From Emticicia aquatilis (GTDB lineage Bacteria; Bacteroidota; Bacteroidia; Cytophagales; Spirosomataceae), in assembly GCF_014644295.1 (NCBI RefSeq), contig NZ_BMKK01000014.1, forward strand, positions 79,438 through 143,437: a stretch of DNA of 64,000 nucleotides, written 5' to 3'. Positions within the stretch are counted from its first letter, which is position 1. The number at the start of each line of letters is the position of its first letter. Under the pieces are notes generated by a model, which saw nothing but the letters and a program-made list of their open reading frames with translations, made no database searches and was not told the origin of the DNA. Below, one piece after another: positions 1-8,157 of this stretch. A program made the position numbers and the translations under genes.

Positions 1-258
1 TTTTACGGCAATATCAAAAAAAGCATCTGCTTCTGATTTTGGAGTTTGGTTTCGGAGTTCTCCGACGGGCCGAACCACTCCACCCGAAAATATAATGTAA
101 TTAGCCCAGCCTTCTTTATATAATTCTACTGCATAGTCAGCTACACTGGGGTCATGGCTACCCAAAACAAAAATGGCATCGGCTTTTTGTAAGGGTTGTT
201 TCAAGAAATGATAATCGTAGAGAAGCTCTGCGTAATAGTCAACAAGGTTTTCGTCCAT
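1..258 (-). CDS. YdcF/DUF218-family protein, 3' end cut by window edge
   Basis: Translating the minus strand from the ATG at 258 gives 86 uninterrupted residues that run off the window. They contain the DUF218 signature: a first strand ADAIFVLGSHDPSVADYAVEL, then WANYIIFSGG, then a SEADAFFDIA segment where the family has its conserved glutamate. DUF218 (SanA, ElyC, YdcF) proteins are usually membrane-associated or soluble proteins linked to envelope metabolism; YdcF binds SAM. This copy has no membrane segment before the domain, so it resembles the soluble YdcF type. The second half, with the ExxSxNTxEN motif, lies outside the window. Family assignment is fairly sure, the function is not. Confidence 0.8.
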   Translation of the reverse strand, partial: MDENLVDYYAELLYDYHFLKQPLQKADAIFVLGSHDPSVADYAVELYKEGWANYIIFSGGVVRPVGELRNQTPKSEADAFFDIAVK

Positions 259-378
259 TTGCGTATAAAATTTACCAATCGGCAAAATTATCAATTATTA
301 GTCAATAAAGTTTGATACTTTCGGGCATGAATTTCGTCAGAGATTCAGCATTAAACACATAAAACAACATTTACTAAA

Positions 379-684
379 ATGGTCAACGCAAAACATTTAG
401 CAACATTCGTACTCGGAGCAGCGGCGGGCGTAGCACTTAATAAATATTTACAAACCGAAGAAGGAGAAAAAGCTTTAGCAGATTTAAAAATCAAAGCTGG
501 GCAGTTTAAAGATGAAGCCGAACAAGCCATTGATAAAGCTCCAGAATATTTTGAAAAACTAAAAACCGAAGCTACAACTGCCTTGAAAGACAGTTTCCCA
601 GATGCAGAAGCATTTTTGCAGGAATTATTCGGAAAAGCAAAGGTGGCAACCGAAACACCAGCTACCGAAGAGCCAAAAGTATAA
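379..684 (+). CDS. YtxH-domain small protein
   Basis: A 101-residue protein. Residues 5-20 form a short glycine/alanine-rich hydrophobic stretch (ATFVLGAAAGVALNKYL), which is the YtxH hallmark. The rest is a highly charged amphipathic helix with periodic alanine, lysine and glutamate, ending in a proline/glutamate tail. YtxH proteins are small general-stress proteins anchored by the N-terminal segment; no enzymatic role is known. The gene stands alone and is closed by a hairpin at 691-718. A possible -7 box (TACTTTCG at 315-322) lies upstream. Confidence 0.7.
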   Translation: MVNAKHLATFVLGAAAGVALNKYLQTEEGEKALADLKIKAGQFKDEAEQAIDKAPEYFEKLKTEATTALKDSFPDAEAFLQELFGKAKVATETPATEEPKV

Positions 685-690
685 ATTTGT

Positions 691-718
691 AGGGCGAAGT
701 TCTGACTTCGCCCTTTTT
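691..718 (+). terminator. Intrinsic terminator / repeat hairpin after the YtxH gene
   Basis: A 10-bp perfect stem (691-700 with 705-714), a 4-nt loop and a T-run. The stem AGGGCGAAGT is related to the hairpin at 48676-48694, so the terminator belongs to a dispersed repeat. Confidence 0.8.
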
Positions 719-744
719 ATTTCTACGTATTCTACGCAGACAAT

Positions 745-763
745 GACAGATTACAAATCTGTC
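745..763. repeat. Dispersed palindrome, copy 1
   Basis: GACAGATT-ACA-AATCTGTC, an 8-bp perfect inverted repeat. The same palindrome with the same flanking CCTACA occurs in the opposite orientation at 48628-48651. It abuts the stop codon of the gene ending at 764. Confidence 0.8.
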
Positions 764-1171
764 CTACAGTTTTTTCACAGTTACACTCACTTTATAGTCT
801 TTCTGATTGATTTCGGTAGCACCTTTAGGATAGGGCAACACATCCGAAACTTCTACTTCGTATTTTACTCCACCCAAATCAACTGTTGTTTTGATAGGTT
901 TTGATTCAAAATCAACCGAAGAATTTTTCGAGATACCCTTATCTGTAATCGTAAAGAAAACCTTTGCCATTCCTGCCCAAATGCAAGTGGTACCTTGCGG
1001 ACAGCGGCTATCTTCTACTTTTGTAACTTTGATTTTTACACCTTCTTGGTAGGCTAATTCGGTATCGAAACTAAGTTCGACTTTTGAGGCAAGTGGCGTT
1101 TGTGCAACTTCGACTTCTTCTTTTGTACAGGCCGAAAAAACTAAAAGGAAAGCGGCTATTATATTTTTCAT
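764..1171 (-). CDS. Putative lipoprotein, unknown function
   Basis: The start at 1171 (ATG) is preferred over the longer frame because it begins exactly at a signal peptide: MKNIIAAFLLVFSACTKE, with lipobox FSAC and the lipid-bearing Cys near residue 15. The mature protein is about 120 residues, beta-rich, with a Cys pair in SRCPQGTTCIWAG that could form a disulfide. I recognise no specific family, although CPxGxxCIWAG-like segments recur in small secreted Bacteroidota proteins. The stop codon TAG lies inside the dispersed repeat that starts at 763. Confidence 0.65.
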   Translation of the reverse strand: MKNIIAAFLLVFSACTKEEVEVAQTPLASKVELSFDTELAYQEGVKIKVTKVEDSRCPQGTTCIWAGMAKVFFTITDKGISKNSSVDFESKPIKTTVDLGGVKYEVEVSDVLPYPKGATEINQKDYKVSVTVKKL

Positions 1172-1347
1172 CGTATTTTTGATTTTTATACTTAGATACA
1201 TTTCTATACCAAAAGGTTGGAGCAAAATCATTTTTTTTCAAAAATAACCTTTCTTCATTGGCTTGCCCTCATTTGTGTAGATTTTTTTGATAGATTTCGG
1301 TATAACTTCTATCTTCGTTTCATCAAATCTAAAACTCAATTAATTCC

Positions 1348-2127
1348 ATGCGTTCTCACGAAATTGACTACCAAATCTTTGGCGAAGATATTCAAATCGT
1401 CGAAATAGAACTTGACCCAAACGAAACCGTTATTGCAGAAGCAGGCTCAATGCTCTTCATGGAAGACGGAATCATGTTTGAAACCAAAATGGGCGATGGC
1501 TCGCAGCCACAACAAAGCCTTTTTGGTAAATTGATGCAAGCTGGTAGTAGAGTATTGATGGGCGAGTCAATTTTTATGACTCACTTCACTAACCGCTCAA
1601 ATATCAAGCGTAAAGTGGCTTTTGCCGCTCCGTATCCTGGTACAATCAAAGCCGTTGATTTAGCCAAAATTATGGGTAATACACTCATCGTACAAAAAGA
1701 TGCGTTTTTGTGTGCGGCAATGGGTACGAGCATCTCGATTCACTTCAACCAACGTCTCGGTGCTGGTTTCTTCGGTGGCGAAGGATTCATTCTCGAAAAA
1801 ATACAAGGCGATGGTATGGCATTTATTCACTCGGGGGGCGTTGTTATTGAGCGTCAACTTAACAACGAAACACTAAGAATTGACACTGGGTGCGTAGTTG
1901 GTTTCGAGCCGCAACTTCAATTTGATATTGAGCGTTCGGGAAGTTTAAAATCAATGGTTTTTGGTGGTGAAGGTATCTTCTTGGCGACACTTCGTGGCAC
2001 AGGAAAAGTTTGGATTCAGTCATTACCAATTTCTAAACTCATTCAACGTCTTTCTCCTTATGGTGGAAATGCTACCAAAGAAAGCGGCTCAGTTTTGGGC
2101 GGTTTGGGCAGCTTGTTTGAGGGGTAA
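1348..2127 (+). CDS. AIM24 / TIGR00266 family protein
   Basis: A 259-residue protein matching the AIM24 family: the N-terminal part has [21 protein letters not shown], followed by a glycine-rich central region ([19 protein letters not shown]) and a C-terminal repeat of the same theme ([21 protein letters not shown]). These motifs are those of double-stranded beta-helix proteins of unknown biochemical role; the yeast member affects mitochondrial membrane organisation. There is no signal peptide, so it is cytosolic. It is monocistronic and followed by two hairpins. Confidence 0.85.
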   Translation: MRSHEIDYQIFGEDIQIVEIELDPNETVIAEAGSMLFMEDGIMFETKMGDGSQPQQSLFGKLMQAGSRVLMGESIFMTHFTNRSNIKRKVAFAAPYPGTIKAVDLAKIMGNTLIVQKDAFLCAAMGTSISIHFNQRLGAGFFGGEGFILEKIQGDGMAFIHSGGVVIERQLNNETLRIDTGCVVGFEPQLQFDIERSGSLKSMVFGGEGIFLATLRGTGKVWIQSLPISKLIQRLSPYGGNATKESGSVLGGLGSLFEG

Positions 2128-2143
2128 AAAACAAATATTCTCC

Positions 2144-2189
2144 TTTTCTCCATAGCGATGAGTTTGCAAACCCATTGCTATGGAGAAAA
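2144..2189. repeat. Long hairpin downstream of the AIM24 gene
   Basis: The arms 2144-2156 and 2177-2189 are perfectly complementary over 13 bp, and pairing continues inward with one G-U wobble. It precedes the terminator at 2193-2228 and carries no T-run itself, so it may be an RNA 3'-end stabiliser or a repeat. Confidence 0.6.
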
Positions 2190-2192
2190 GTT

Positions 2193-2228
2193 AATAGCAG
2201 CTTAGTAATAGGCTGCTATTTTTATTTT
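2193..2228 (+). terminator. Intrinsic terminator after the AIM24 gene
   Basis: Stem AATAGCAGC (2193-2201) with GCTGCTATT (2212-2220), followed by a T-rich tract. Confidence 0.75.
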
Positions 2229-2300
2229 CAGAACTAACAATTATCTATAATAAATCTACTAAATTGCTTCCTCTTTTTAACTCAACCTTAAATTACGACA

Positions 2301-3149
2301 ATGATTATCAATCGCAGAAAATTCTTGCAACAATCGGCTTCATTGGCCGCTTTAGCATTTATAACCAATGATTTGCAAGCTAAAGGAACACTTCGTGGAA
2401 CTCTAAAACAGTTTGGTTGTCAACTTTACAGCATCCGTGATGTACTTCCGAAAAACCCTAAAAACTACATGAAGCAATTGGCTGATATGGGTTATAAATA
2501 TTTTGAAAGCTACTCGAAAGACCCATTCTGGGGTATGGCACCAAAAGATGCAAAAGCATATTTAGGTGATATTGGTGTAAAAATGGTAAGTACACACTTG
2601 GGTTTACCTGATACTAATGAAGAAATGATAGCCAAATGTGCAGAAGGGGGCTTGAAATACGTGATTTGTCCAGCTATCGGAATGCAGCCATCGGCTGATG
2701 CTTGGAAACAAAAAGCCGAAGCATTTACCAAAAATGGTGAAATCTGTAAAAAATATGGTTTGCGTTATGGTTATCATAATCATGCCTACTCTTTTCAAAA
2801 TGCCAACGGTATCAAAGGACAAAGAATTTTGCTCGAAAATACCGACCCATCAATCGTATGTTTTGAGTTAGATATGTGCTGGAGCGAAGCAGCAGGCGAA
2901 AATAGTATTGAGCATTTGAAACAATACGGCAATCGCTACGAGCTTTGTCATATCAAACAGCTTGCGACGAAAGACCCAAAACCTCAGCAAACTGACCTTG
3001 CTTCTGGAATAATCGACTATAAAGGCTTACTTCGTGCGGCAAAAGATAGCGGAATCAAGTATTTCTTGGTTGAACAAGAGCAATATCCTGTTGGGCCAAT
3101 CGAAAGTATGAAAAGCGATGCTATTTACTTGAAGGACTTGAAGTTTTAG
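2301..3149 (+). CDS. Exported sugar phosphate isomerase/epimerase-like TIM-barrel protein
   Basis: A 282-residue protein that starts with a twin-arginine-type leader ([17 protein letters not shown], residues 4-20) followed by an AP_endonuc_2/xylose-isomerase-like TIM barrel. Visible elements are [10 protein letters not shown] near the first strand, [10 protein letters not shown] in the middle (metal-ligand His), [11 protein letters not shown] and [11 protein letters not shown], and a C-terminal FLVEQEQYP with the final metal-binding glutamate. Such periplasmic members are common in Bacteroidota and are thought to act on sugars or sugar-derived compounds; the substrate is unknown. Its last 29 bp overlap convergently with rnhB. 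Confidence 0.85.
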   Translation: MIINRRKFLQQSASLAALAFITNDLQAKGTLRGTLKQFGCQLYSIRDVLPKNPKNYMKQLADMGYKYFESYSKDPFWGMAPKDAKAYLGDIGVKMVSTHLGLPDTNEEMIAKCAEGGLKYVICPAIGMQPSADAWKQKAEAFTKNGEICKKYGLRYGYHNHAYSFQNANGIKGQRILLENTDPSIVCFELDMCWSEAAGENSIEHLKQYGNRYELCHIKQLATKDPKPQQTDLASGIIDYKGLLRAAKDSGIKYFLVEQEQYPVGPIESMKSDAIYLKDLKF

Positions 3150-3729
3150 GATTAATTTCACTACGAAATGTAAGGCGATGAAAGGGCGTGAAACCATGCT
3201 CTTTTATCGCTTTTTTGTGAAATGGCGTTGGATAACCCGCATTTTGTTCCCAACGATAATGTGGGAATTCGGAAGCGAGTTTTACCATTAAATCATCTCG
3301 ATAGGTTTTTGCCAAAATTGAGGCCGCTGCAATAGATAAAAACTTCGCATCTCCTTTTACGATACAAGTATGCGGAATCAGTGGATAAGGAGTAAAACGA
3401 TTCCCGTCAATCAATAAATGCTCGGGGCGAAGATTTAAGTCATCAACCGCTCGGTGCATGGCCAAGAAACTGGCTTTTAAGATGTTTATTTGGTCGATTT
3501 CTTCGTTTGAAGCCTCGGCAACTGCAAAAGCAATGGCATCCCGCTCAATTTCAAGTCTTAGTTTTTCTCGTTGCTGGTGATTCAGTTGTTTAGAATCATT
3601 GAGCCACTCGTGCGTATAATCTTTAGGTAAAATTACGGCAGCAGCCACTACTGGCCCAGCCAAACAACCTCGGCCAGCTTCATCAAGCCCTGCCTCTATG
3701 GCATCAATATTATAGTACGAACGGAGCAT
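3121..3729 (-). CDS. rnhB: Ribonuclease HII
   Basis: A 202-residue protein with all type 2 RNase H motifs: [20 protein letters not shown] (catalytic DE) near residue 14, NDSKQL, then LLIDGNRF with the third acidic residue, and [15 protein letters not shown]. It removes RNA primers and single misincorporated ribonucleotides from DNA in the cytoplasm. Length is typical. The 3' end overlaps the sugar isomerase gene on the other strand by 29 bp. The neighbouring MATE gene lies upstream on the same strand with a short gap. Confidence 0.95.
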   Translation of the reverse strand: MLRSYYNIDAIEAGLDEAGRGCLAGPVVAAAVILPKDYTHEWLNDSKQLNHQQREKLRLEIERDAIAFAVAEASNEEIDQINILKASFLAMHRAVDDLNLRPEHLLIDGNRFTPYPLIPHTCIVKGDAKFLSIAAASILAKTYRDDLMVKLASEFPHYRWEQNAGYPTPFHKKAIKEHGFTPFHRLTFRSEINPKTSSPSSK

Positions 3730-3764
3730 AAATCTAATGAGTGAATGAATGAGTAATTTTTATA

Positions 3765-5117
3765 CTACTCCAATCTCATTTTCTTAATCAAATAATAAAA
3801 ACGAACGGTAAGTAAAACTGCCGATGCCGTGAGTCCAGCCAAAAGCCCGAACCAAATACCGATGGCATCCATATCGAAATTGAAAGCCAGCAGATAACCC
3901 AAAGGCAACGATATAACCCAGTAAGCAAACATCGTAATCCAAGTCGGAATATTTACATCGGCAATACCACGCAAAATACCGAGCGAAACCACTTGAATAC
4001 CATCAGACAATTGAAAAATAGCCGCTACTATCATTAATCGCATAGCAATTACAATCACCTCATTATCAGCAATATACAATTCAACAAGAATGCGATTAAA
4101 GACTAAAATTATCAACATCATAGCTGTCATGAAAATCACTACCAAAAGCAAAGCCACATTCCCTGAAAATCTGATTTTACGTACATTTTTTAGACCTCGT
4201 CCCTCGCCTACTCTGATTCCGCCAGCAATGCCCAGACCCGATGCCATCATGTAGGTTGTCGAGGCCACATTGATAGCAATTTGGTGAGCAGCTAACTGGT
4301 TTTCGCCGAGCCAACCCATCATGATTACCGCCAACGAAAACGCTGCGATTTCGAAGAAAAATTGAAGTCCACTTGGTACACCAATTTTAAAAATCATCAA
4401 CACTAAATCGTTGGTTTGCAGTGATTTATATTTTGCATGAAGGTATTTTTTGAAGGTTTTTGTATTGAATAAATATGCCAAAAGAGCCAACATCATCAAG
4501 ATTCTGGTAATAAGCGTTGAAGCGGCCGAACCAAGCAAACCCATTTTCGGAAAACCTAAATAGCCGTTTATTAGCACAATATTAAAAATCAGATTGAGGA
4601 TTAACCCAAAAACCGTGATCATCATGGCCACATAGGTGCGTGAAAGGCCATCTGAAAGCTGTTTGGCTGCCGCAAAAACAAACATAAAGGCATTTGAAAC
4701 GATGATAATCGCCATAAAAGCGGGGGCTTGCTCATTGATTTCGGGCGATTGTTGGAAAATTCTAAAGTAATAAATACAAACAAAGCCCACAATACCCAAT
4801 ATCACACTAAACCAAAGCGAAACTTTAATTCCAGCTCTAAAAAGTCGATTAATTTCGGGAACATTACGCTCGGCTTTTGCCTTAGAAATCAGCGGAGCAA
4901 CCACCGAAAGTCCACCCATGCCAATAGAAGCAATCAGAAACGACATAGAATTGGCAATTCCAGCCGACCCAAGTCCGATTTTCCCGATGTATCGCCCTAC
5001 CATGATATTATCCGTAACCCCCATCAAGACCACGCCCAACTGAGCAATGACAATCGGCAAAGCCAACAGAAAGGTTTTCTTTATTTCATCTTGGTAATGT
5101 TGTGAAAAAATCGGCAT
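3765..5117 (-). CDS. MATE family multidrug efflux transporter
   Basis: About 450 residues, starting at the ATG at 5117 (MPIFSQHYQDEIKKT); the longer frame starts at a TTG and adds 18 residues unlike the family. Twelve hydrophobic helices are apparent, with the NorM-type signature in the first helices (PIVIAQLGVVLMGVTDNIMVGRYIG) and its repeat in the second half (GVPSGLQFFFEIAAFSLAVIMMGWLG). MATE proteins exchange cationic drugs for Na+ or H+ across the inner membrane. The substrate cannot be read from the sequence. Confidence 0.92.
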   Translation of the reverse strand: MPIFSQHYQDEIKKTFLLALPIVIAQLGVVLMGVTDNIMVGRYIGKIGLGSAGIANSMSFLIASIGMGGLSVVAPLISKAKAERNVPEINRLFRAGIKVSLWFSVILGIVGFVCIYYFRIFQQSPEINEQAPAFMAIIIVSNAFMFVFAAAKQLSDGLSRTYVAMMITVFGLILNLIFNIVLINGYLGFPKMGLLGSAASTLITRILMMLALLAYLFNTKTFKKYLHAKYKSLQTNDLVLMIFKIGVPSGLQFFFEIAAFSLAVIMMGWLGENQLAAHQIAINVASTTYMMASGLGIAGGIRVGEGRGLKNVRKIRFSGNVALLLVVIFMTAMMLIILVFNRILVELYIADNEVIVIAMRLMIVAAIFQLSDGIQVVSLGILRGIADVNIPTWITMFAYWVISLPLGYLLAFNFDMDAIGIWFGLLAGLTASAVLLTVRFYYLIKKMRLE

Positions 5118-5292
5118 AGAATTTTCTATAAAGTGTAATGTTGGCCACAAAGGTCGCAAAATTTTATTCAAGAATTAGCACAGACGGAAATATTGACTAA
5201 TTATTCGATTTACGAATTACGAATAAACAACTGACTATCAGTATTTTACAAATACACAAATTGCGAAATAATTGTTTCTATTCACTTATCAT

Positions 5293-5300
5293 TAACTTTG
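5293..5300 (+). promoter_or_regulatory. Bacteroidota-type -7 box upstream of the 5323 lipoprotein gene
   Basis: TAACTTTG fits TAnnTTTG. A TTG at 5272-5274 lies 18 bp upstream as a possible -33 element. The expected transcription start near 5307 leaves a 16-nt leader. Confidence 0.6.
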
Positions 5301-5322
5301 TCCTACATTTTATCCTTTTTCA

Positions 5323-6099
5323 ATGAAAAAACTACTCCTACCTACGTTTGTCGCTTGTGTGCTGCTAAACGCTTGCAATACTCCAAAACAAGAAACATCG
5401 GCCCCCACAAACCTTGACGGACATTGGCTCAACCAAGAATACCTCGAAGCTCTCGAAGCATCTCATTCACCCAAAAATGTGGCCGAAAACTATACTTTTT
5501 ATGCCACCGAACTCATCTATGACCATACAAAAGGCGATTCTATTATGGTCTTTAACGGTCAAGCTGAATTTGCGACTTTACCCATGAAACGCCATGGCGA
5601 TACCCTCAGTCTAAAACTCAATCAAGATGATAGAACTGACATTCTATATTCGGTAAGCACCAAAACTTTGACATTTACGGATAAAGAATTGAATCGTGTT
5701 TTCCGATTCGTACGTGCTGATAGTAGCTTGATTGATAAGAGCTTTACACCCAAAGTTGCCTTTCCTTCGGCCGTAAATAAAGCTACTTTTGAAGGAAAAT
5801 GGGATATTTATGAACACCTTTCGACCCAAAAATCGGGCGAGTTTAGTAGGTTCGGCACAATCAAAGGCTGGGATAAATACGATAATTACACAGTTTGTGT
5901 GAACGGAGATTGCGTAGCAAACGAAGACGGGGATGTGATTTTCTTAGGTAAAAAAGACAAATCAGATATGTATGGCTTCCGCTCAAAAGGAGATTCGATA
6001 ACGATTTTTGAATTAAAACAAATCAATGATGAAGACGAAAAACCTGTTTATAAACAAGGTATGCCGCTGATGTTGTTGAAAAAGGCCCCCCGCCCCTAA
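5323..6099 (+). CDS. Putative lipoprotein, unknown function
   Basis: A 258-residue protein with signal peptide MKKLLLPTFVACVLLNAC and lipobox LNAC, so probably a lipoprotein. The mature part has two similar halves, each with a lipocalin-like run of beta strands: LDGHWLNQEYLEAL near residue 31 and FEGKWDIYEHLS near residue 156. No family is recognised. The last four residues (APRP) and the stop codon are encoded by a copy of a dispersed C/G-rich repeat (6086-6106), so the original C-terminus may have been altered by repeat insertion. Confidence 0.65.
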   Translation: MKKLLLPTFVACVLLNACNTPKQETSAPTNLDGHWLNQEYLEALEASHSPKNVAENYTFYATELIYDHTKGDSIMVFNGQAEFATLPMKRHGDTLSLKLNQDDRTDILYSVSTKTLTFTDKELNRVFRFVRADSSLIDKSFTPKVAFPSAVNKATFEGKWDIYEHLSTQKSGEFSRFGTIKGWDKYDNYTVCVNGDCVANEDGDVIFLGKKDKSDMYGFRSKGDSITIFELKQINDEDEKPVYKQGMPLMLLKKAPRP

Positions 6100-6106
6100 A
6101 GGGGAG
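6086..6106 (-). repeat. CTCCCCTTTAGGGGC-type repeat, copy 1
   Basis: On the minus strand this reads CTCCCCTTTAGGGGCGGGGG. It is inverted relative to copy 2 at 6173-6193, and a third copy lies at 53749-53769. It overlaps the last codons of the upstream lipoprotein gene. Confidence 0.75.
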
Positions 6107-6127
6107 TTTCTATTTCTCATATTTCAT

Positions 6128-6164
6128 AAAAAAAGCCTTTTTCTCATGCGAAAAAGGCTTTTTT
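6128..6164. terminator. Bidirectional terminator between convergent genes
   Basis: A-run, 15-bp stem around GCCTTTTT/AAAAAGGC, 8-nt loop, T-run. It serves both the lipoprotein gene and pyk and sits between two inverted copies of the C/G-rich repeat. Confidence 0.85.
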
Positions 6165-6172
6165 AGTTTTAG

Positions 6173-6193
6173 CTCCCCTTTAGGGGCTGGGGG
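6173..6193 (+). repeat. CTCCCCTTTAGGGGC-type repeat, copy 2
   Basis: CTCCCCTTTAGGGGCTGGGG, directly adjacent to the pyk stop codon at 6195. It is nearly identical to copies 1 and 3. Confidence 0.75.
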
Positions 6194-6194
6194 C

Positions 6195-7646
6195 TTACTC
6201 AACCTTACTCAACTTCACAGTATTCGTACGGTTATTATCTTGTAATGGTAAACTCAAAGTATTGATAAACAAATCTCCTTTTTGTAATTCACCTTCTGCA
6301 ATCAAGAAATCTTTGATAGTATCAACCACTTGTTCAACGTTTTTGCCTTTCATTGTATCTACTACAAAAACCTTCACGCCTGAATAAAGACTCAATTGTG
6401 TTGATAGTTTTTCGTTGTTGGTAAAGATAAACAAACTCGCTTTCGGGCGGTGGTGTGATAAACGAACAGCCGTATAACCCGAGTTAGTAATACCAATAAT
6501 AGCTTTTACTTTCAAGTCACGAGCCAAACGACAAGCCGTCATTACCACGTTATCGTTTTCTTTCTCTTTCGACTCATAAGTATCTTCGGTTACACGTGTA
6601 TGGTGACGGAAATAGAGTTTTTTCTCATCAGCCAATTCTTCCACTTTCACAATCGTGTTTACCATTGTCTCAACTGCCAAAATCGGATATTTTCCCGATG
6701 CACTTTCGGCACTAAGCATAACTGCATCAGCTCCATCTAATACGGCATTGGCAACATCACCTACTTCCGCACGAGTTGGGCGTGGGCTATCAATCATGCT
6801 TTCGAGCATCTGAGTTGCCACGATAACTGGCTTAGCGGCCAAATTCGACATCTCAACCAAACGCTTCTGAATCATCGGCACATCTTCTGATGGAAGTTCA
6901 ACACCCAAATCGCCACGAGCAACCATAATTGCATCACTGGCGTTTACGATAGCCTCCATGTTCACAATTGCTTCTGGTTTTTCAACCTTTGCAATTACTT
7001 TCGCAGTTTTGCCTTGTTCTTTGATATATTTCTGAATCTCTTGGATTTCTTCGGCAGTACGCACAAACGAAAGAGCAACCCAGTCAACATCATTTGCCAA
7101 ACCAAATTTCAAATCTTCCCAATCTTTATCAGTTACTGATGGCTGAGAGATATTAGTATTTGGAAGGTTTACACCTTTCTTTTGTTTCAAAAGACCACCA
7201 TAAACCACTTCTGTGATTACATCGGTGCCATCTTTACCTATTACTTTTACTTCTAACTTTCCATCATCCATCAAGATTCTCTCGCCTACCTTCACGTCGT
7301 TGTACATACCTTTGTAAGGTGTACTCACTCTTTCGGCATTACCAACGATATCGTCGCTGGCGAATCTTAGTTGATTTCCTGCAAAAATTTCAACGCCATC
7401 ATTACCGCTTTCCATCAGACCAATTCTGATTTTAGGGCCTTGCAAATCTTGCAAGATGGCACATTTGAAGCCATGTTCTTTATTGATTTTACGAATACGG
7501 TCGATACGAGTTTGGTGGTCGGCGTGAGTTCCGTGAGAGAAGTTCAAGCGGAAAACATTTACACCAGCTTTTGCCAATGCCAATAACATTTCTTCGCTTT
7601 CGGAAGCAGGTCCGACAGTTGCTACTATTTTGGTTTTTCTTTGCAT
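6195..7646 (-). CDS. pyk: Pyruvate kinase
   Basis: A 483-residue protein of typical length. Visible motifs are KIVATVGPAS at the N-terminus, VFRLNFSHG with the ADP-binding Arg, LQDLQGPKIRIG, the K+ and phosphate site IAKVEKPEAIVN, the active-site signature IMVARGDLGVELP (Mg2+ ligands), and VATQMLESMI. The C-terminal allosteric domain is present from about residue 360. It converts phosphoenolpyruvate and ADP to pyruvate and ATP in glycolysis. A -7 box (TATTTTTG, minus strand, 7684-7691) lies 38 bp upstream. Confidence 0.97.
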   Translation of the reverse strand: MQRKTKIVATVGPASESEEMLLALAKAGVNVFRLNFSHGTHADHQTRIDRIRKINKEHGFKCAILQDLQGPKIRIGLMESGNDGVEIFAGNQLRFASDDIVGNAERVSTPYKGMYNDVKVGERILMDDGKLEVKVIGKDGTDVITEVVYGGLLKQKKGVNLPNTNISQPSVTDKDWEDLKFGLANDVDWVALSFVRTAEEIQEIQKYIKEQGKTAKVIAKVEKPEAIVNMEAIVNASDAIMVARGDLGVELPSEDVPMIQKRLVEMSNLAAKPVIVATQMLESMIDSPRPTRAEVGDVANAVLDGADAVMLSAESASGKYPILAVETMVNTIVKVEELADEKKLYFRHHTRVTEDTYESKEKENDNVVMTACRLARDLKVKAIIGITNSGYTAVRLSHHRPKASLFIFTNNEKLSTQLSLYSGVKVFVVDTMKGKNVEQVVDTIKDFLIAEGELQKGDLFINTLSLPLQDNNRTNTVKLSKVE

Positions 7647-7683
7647 AGGTGAAATAAAATTTTTCTTCGGCTTAGGAATTGTG

Positions 7684-7691
7684 CAAAAATA
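7684..7691 (-). promoter_or_regulatory. -7 box of the pyk promoter
   Basis: TATTTTTG on the minus strand fits TAnnTTTG and is spaced for a short leader before pyk. Confidence 0.5.
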
Positions 7692-7935
7692 CTAACTATT
7701 GACGAGATTTACAGAATATTTAAAACAGAAAGCAGGAAGGTTTTTTGAAAAAACAATTAACAAATTGATTATCAATAACTTAAATCTGATTATTGTTTAT
7801 GTTAAATCTTTATAATAAATCAAAAAAGTACCATAAAAATCAATAGAATAGCTTTTTTGGTAGTAAATCGCTTAAAGTCAAACTTAGAAAAGCCATATTC
7901 TGAGATTGACTTTTTTTGAAAAAAAAACGTTTTTT

Positions 7936-7966
7936 TTTGTGTGAAAAAAATATTTGACTAAATTTG
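7936..7966 (+). promoter_or_regulatory. Promoter of the leuA attenuator transcript
   Basis: A -33 element TTTG (7936-7939), a 19-bp spacer and a -7 box TAAATTTG (7959-7966) match the Bacteroidota sigma-ABfr consensus. The predicted start is near 7973, 16 nt before the leader peptide. Confidence 0.75.
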
Positions 7967-7988
7967 TATCAATAAAAAAACAAAACCA

Positions 7989-8045
7989 TTGAAACATTCG
8001 TCAATCGCAATTTCACTTCTCCTGCTACTCAGCCCGTCGGTGTGA
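7989..8045 (+). CDS. leuL: Leucine leader peptide of the leuA attenuator
   Basis: An 18-codon open frame from TTG: it reads MKHSSIAISLLLLLSPSV and ends at TGA (8043-8045). Five consecutive leucine codons (CTT CTC CTG CTA CTC, 8016-8030) lie 13-27 nt before the stop, and they use five different codons. No in-frame ATG exists, so TTG is the only reasonable start; it is preceded by an A-rich tract, as usual for ribosome binding in Bacteroidota. The following hairpins fit ribosome-controlled transcription attenuation. The peptide itself would have no function after synthesis. Confidence 0.75.
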   Translation: MKHSSIAISLLLLLSPSV

Positions 8046-8106
8046 GAAATGGAGATTTTGTATATACGAAAGCCCTTTCTTATCAACGTAAGAAAGGGCT
8101 TTTTTG
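8043..8106 (+). promoter_or_regulatory. leuA attenuator: antiterminator and terminator hairpins
   Basis: The terminator is a perfect 12-bp stem (8071-8082 with 8089-8100), a 6-nt loop and six T's. The segment 8043-8052, which begins with the leader stop codon, can instead pair with the terminator's 5' arm at 8073-8082 (8 Watson-Crick pairs, one wobble, one mismatch). A ribosome stalled on the leucine codons would leave 8043-8052 free, giving antitermination; a ribosome at the stop codon would cover it, so the terminator forms. The pairing was found by eye and no energies were computed. Confidence 0.75.
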
Positions 8107-8157
8107 TGAAAACAGATTGACAAGATTCTTACTTAACCAATATAAATCTCATCAGAA

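Noticed and set aside
602..904. Open frame on the plus strand across the YtxH gene end and the lipoprotein gene
   Set aside because: It crosses a terminator and a repeat and runs antisense to a gene with a signal peptide; the composition is not protein-like.
7988..8119. Long open frame overlapping the leucine leader in another phase (ETFVNRNFTSP...)
   Set aside because: It has no start codon and runs through the terminator hairpin; the Leu-rich frame explains the region better.
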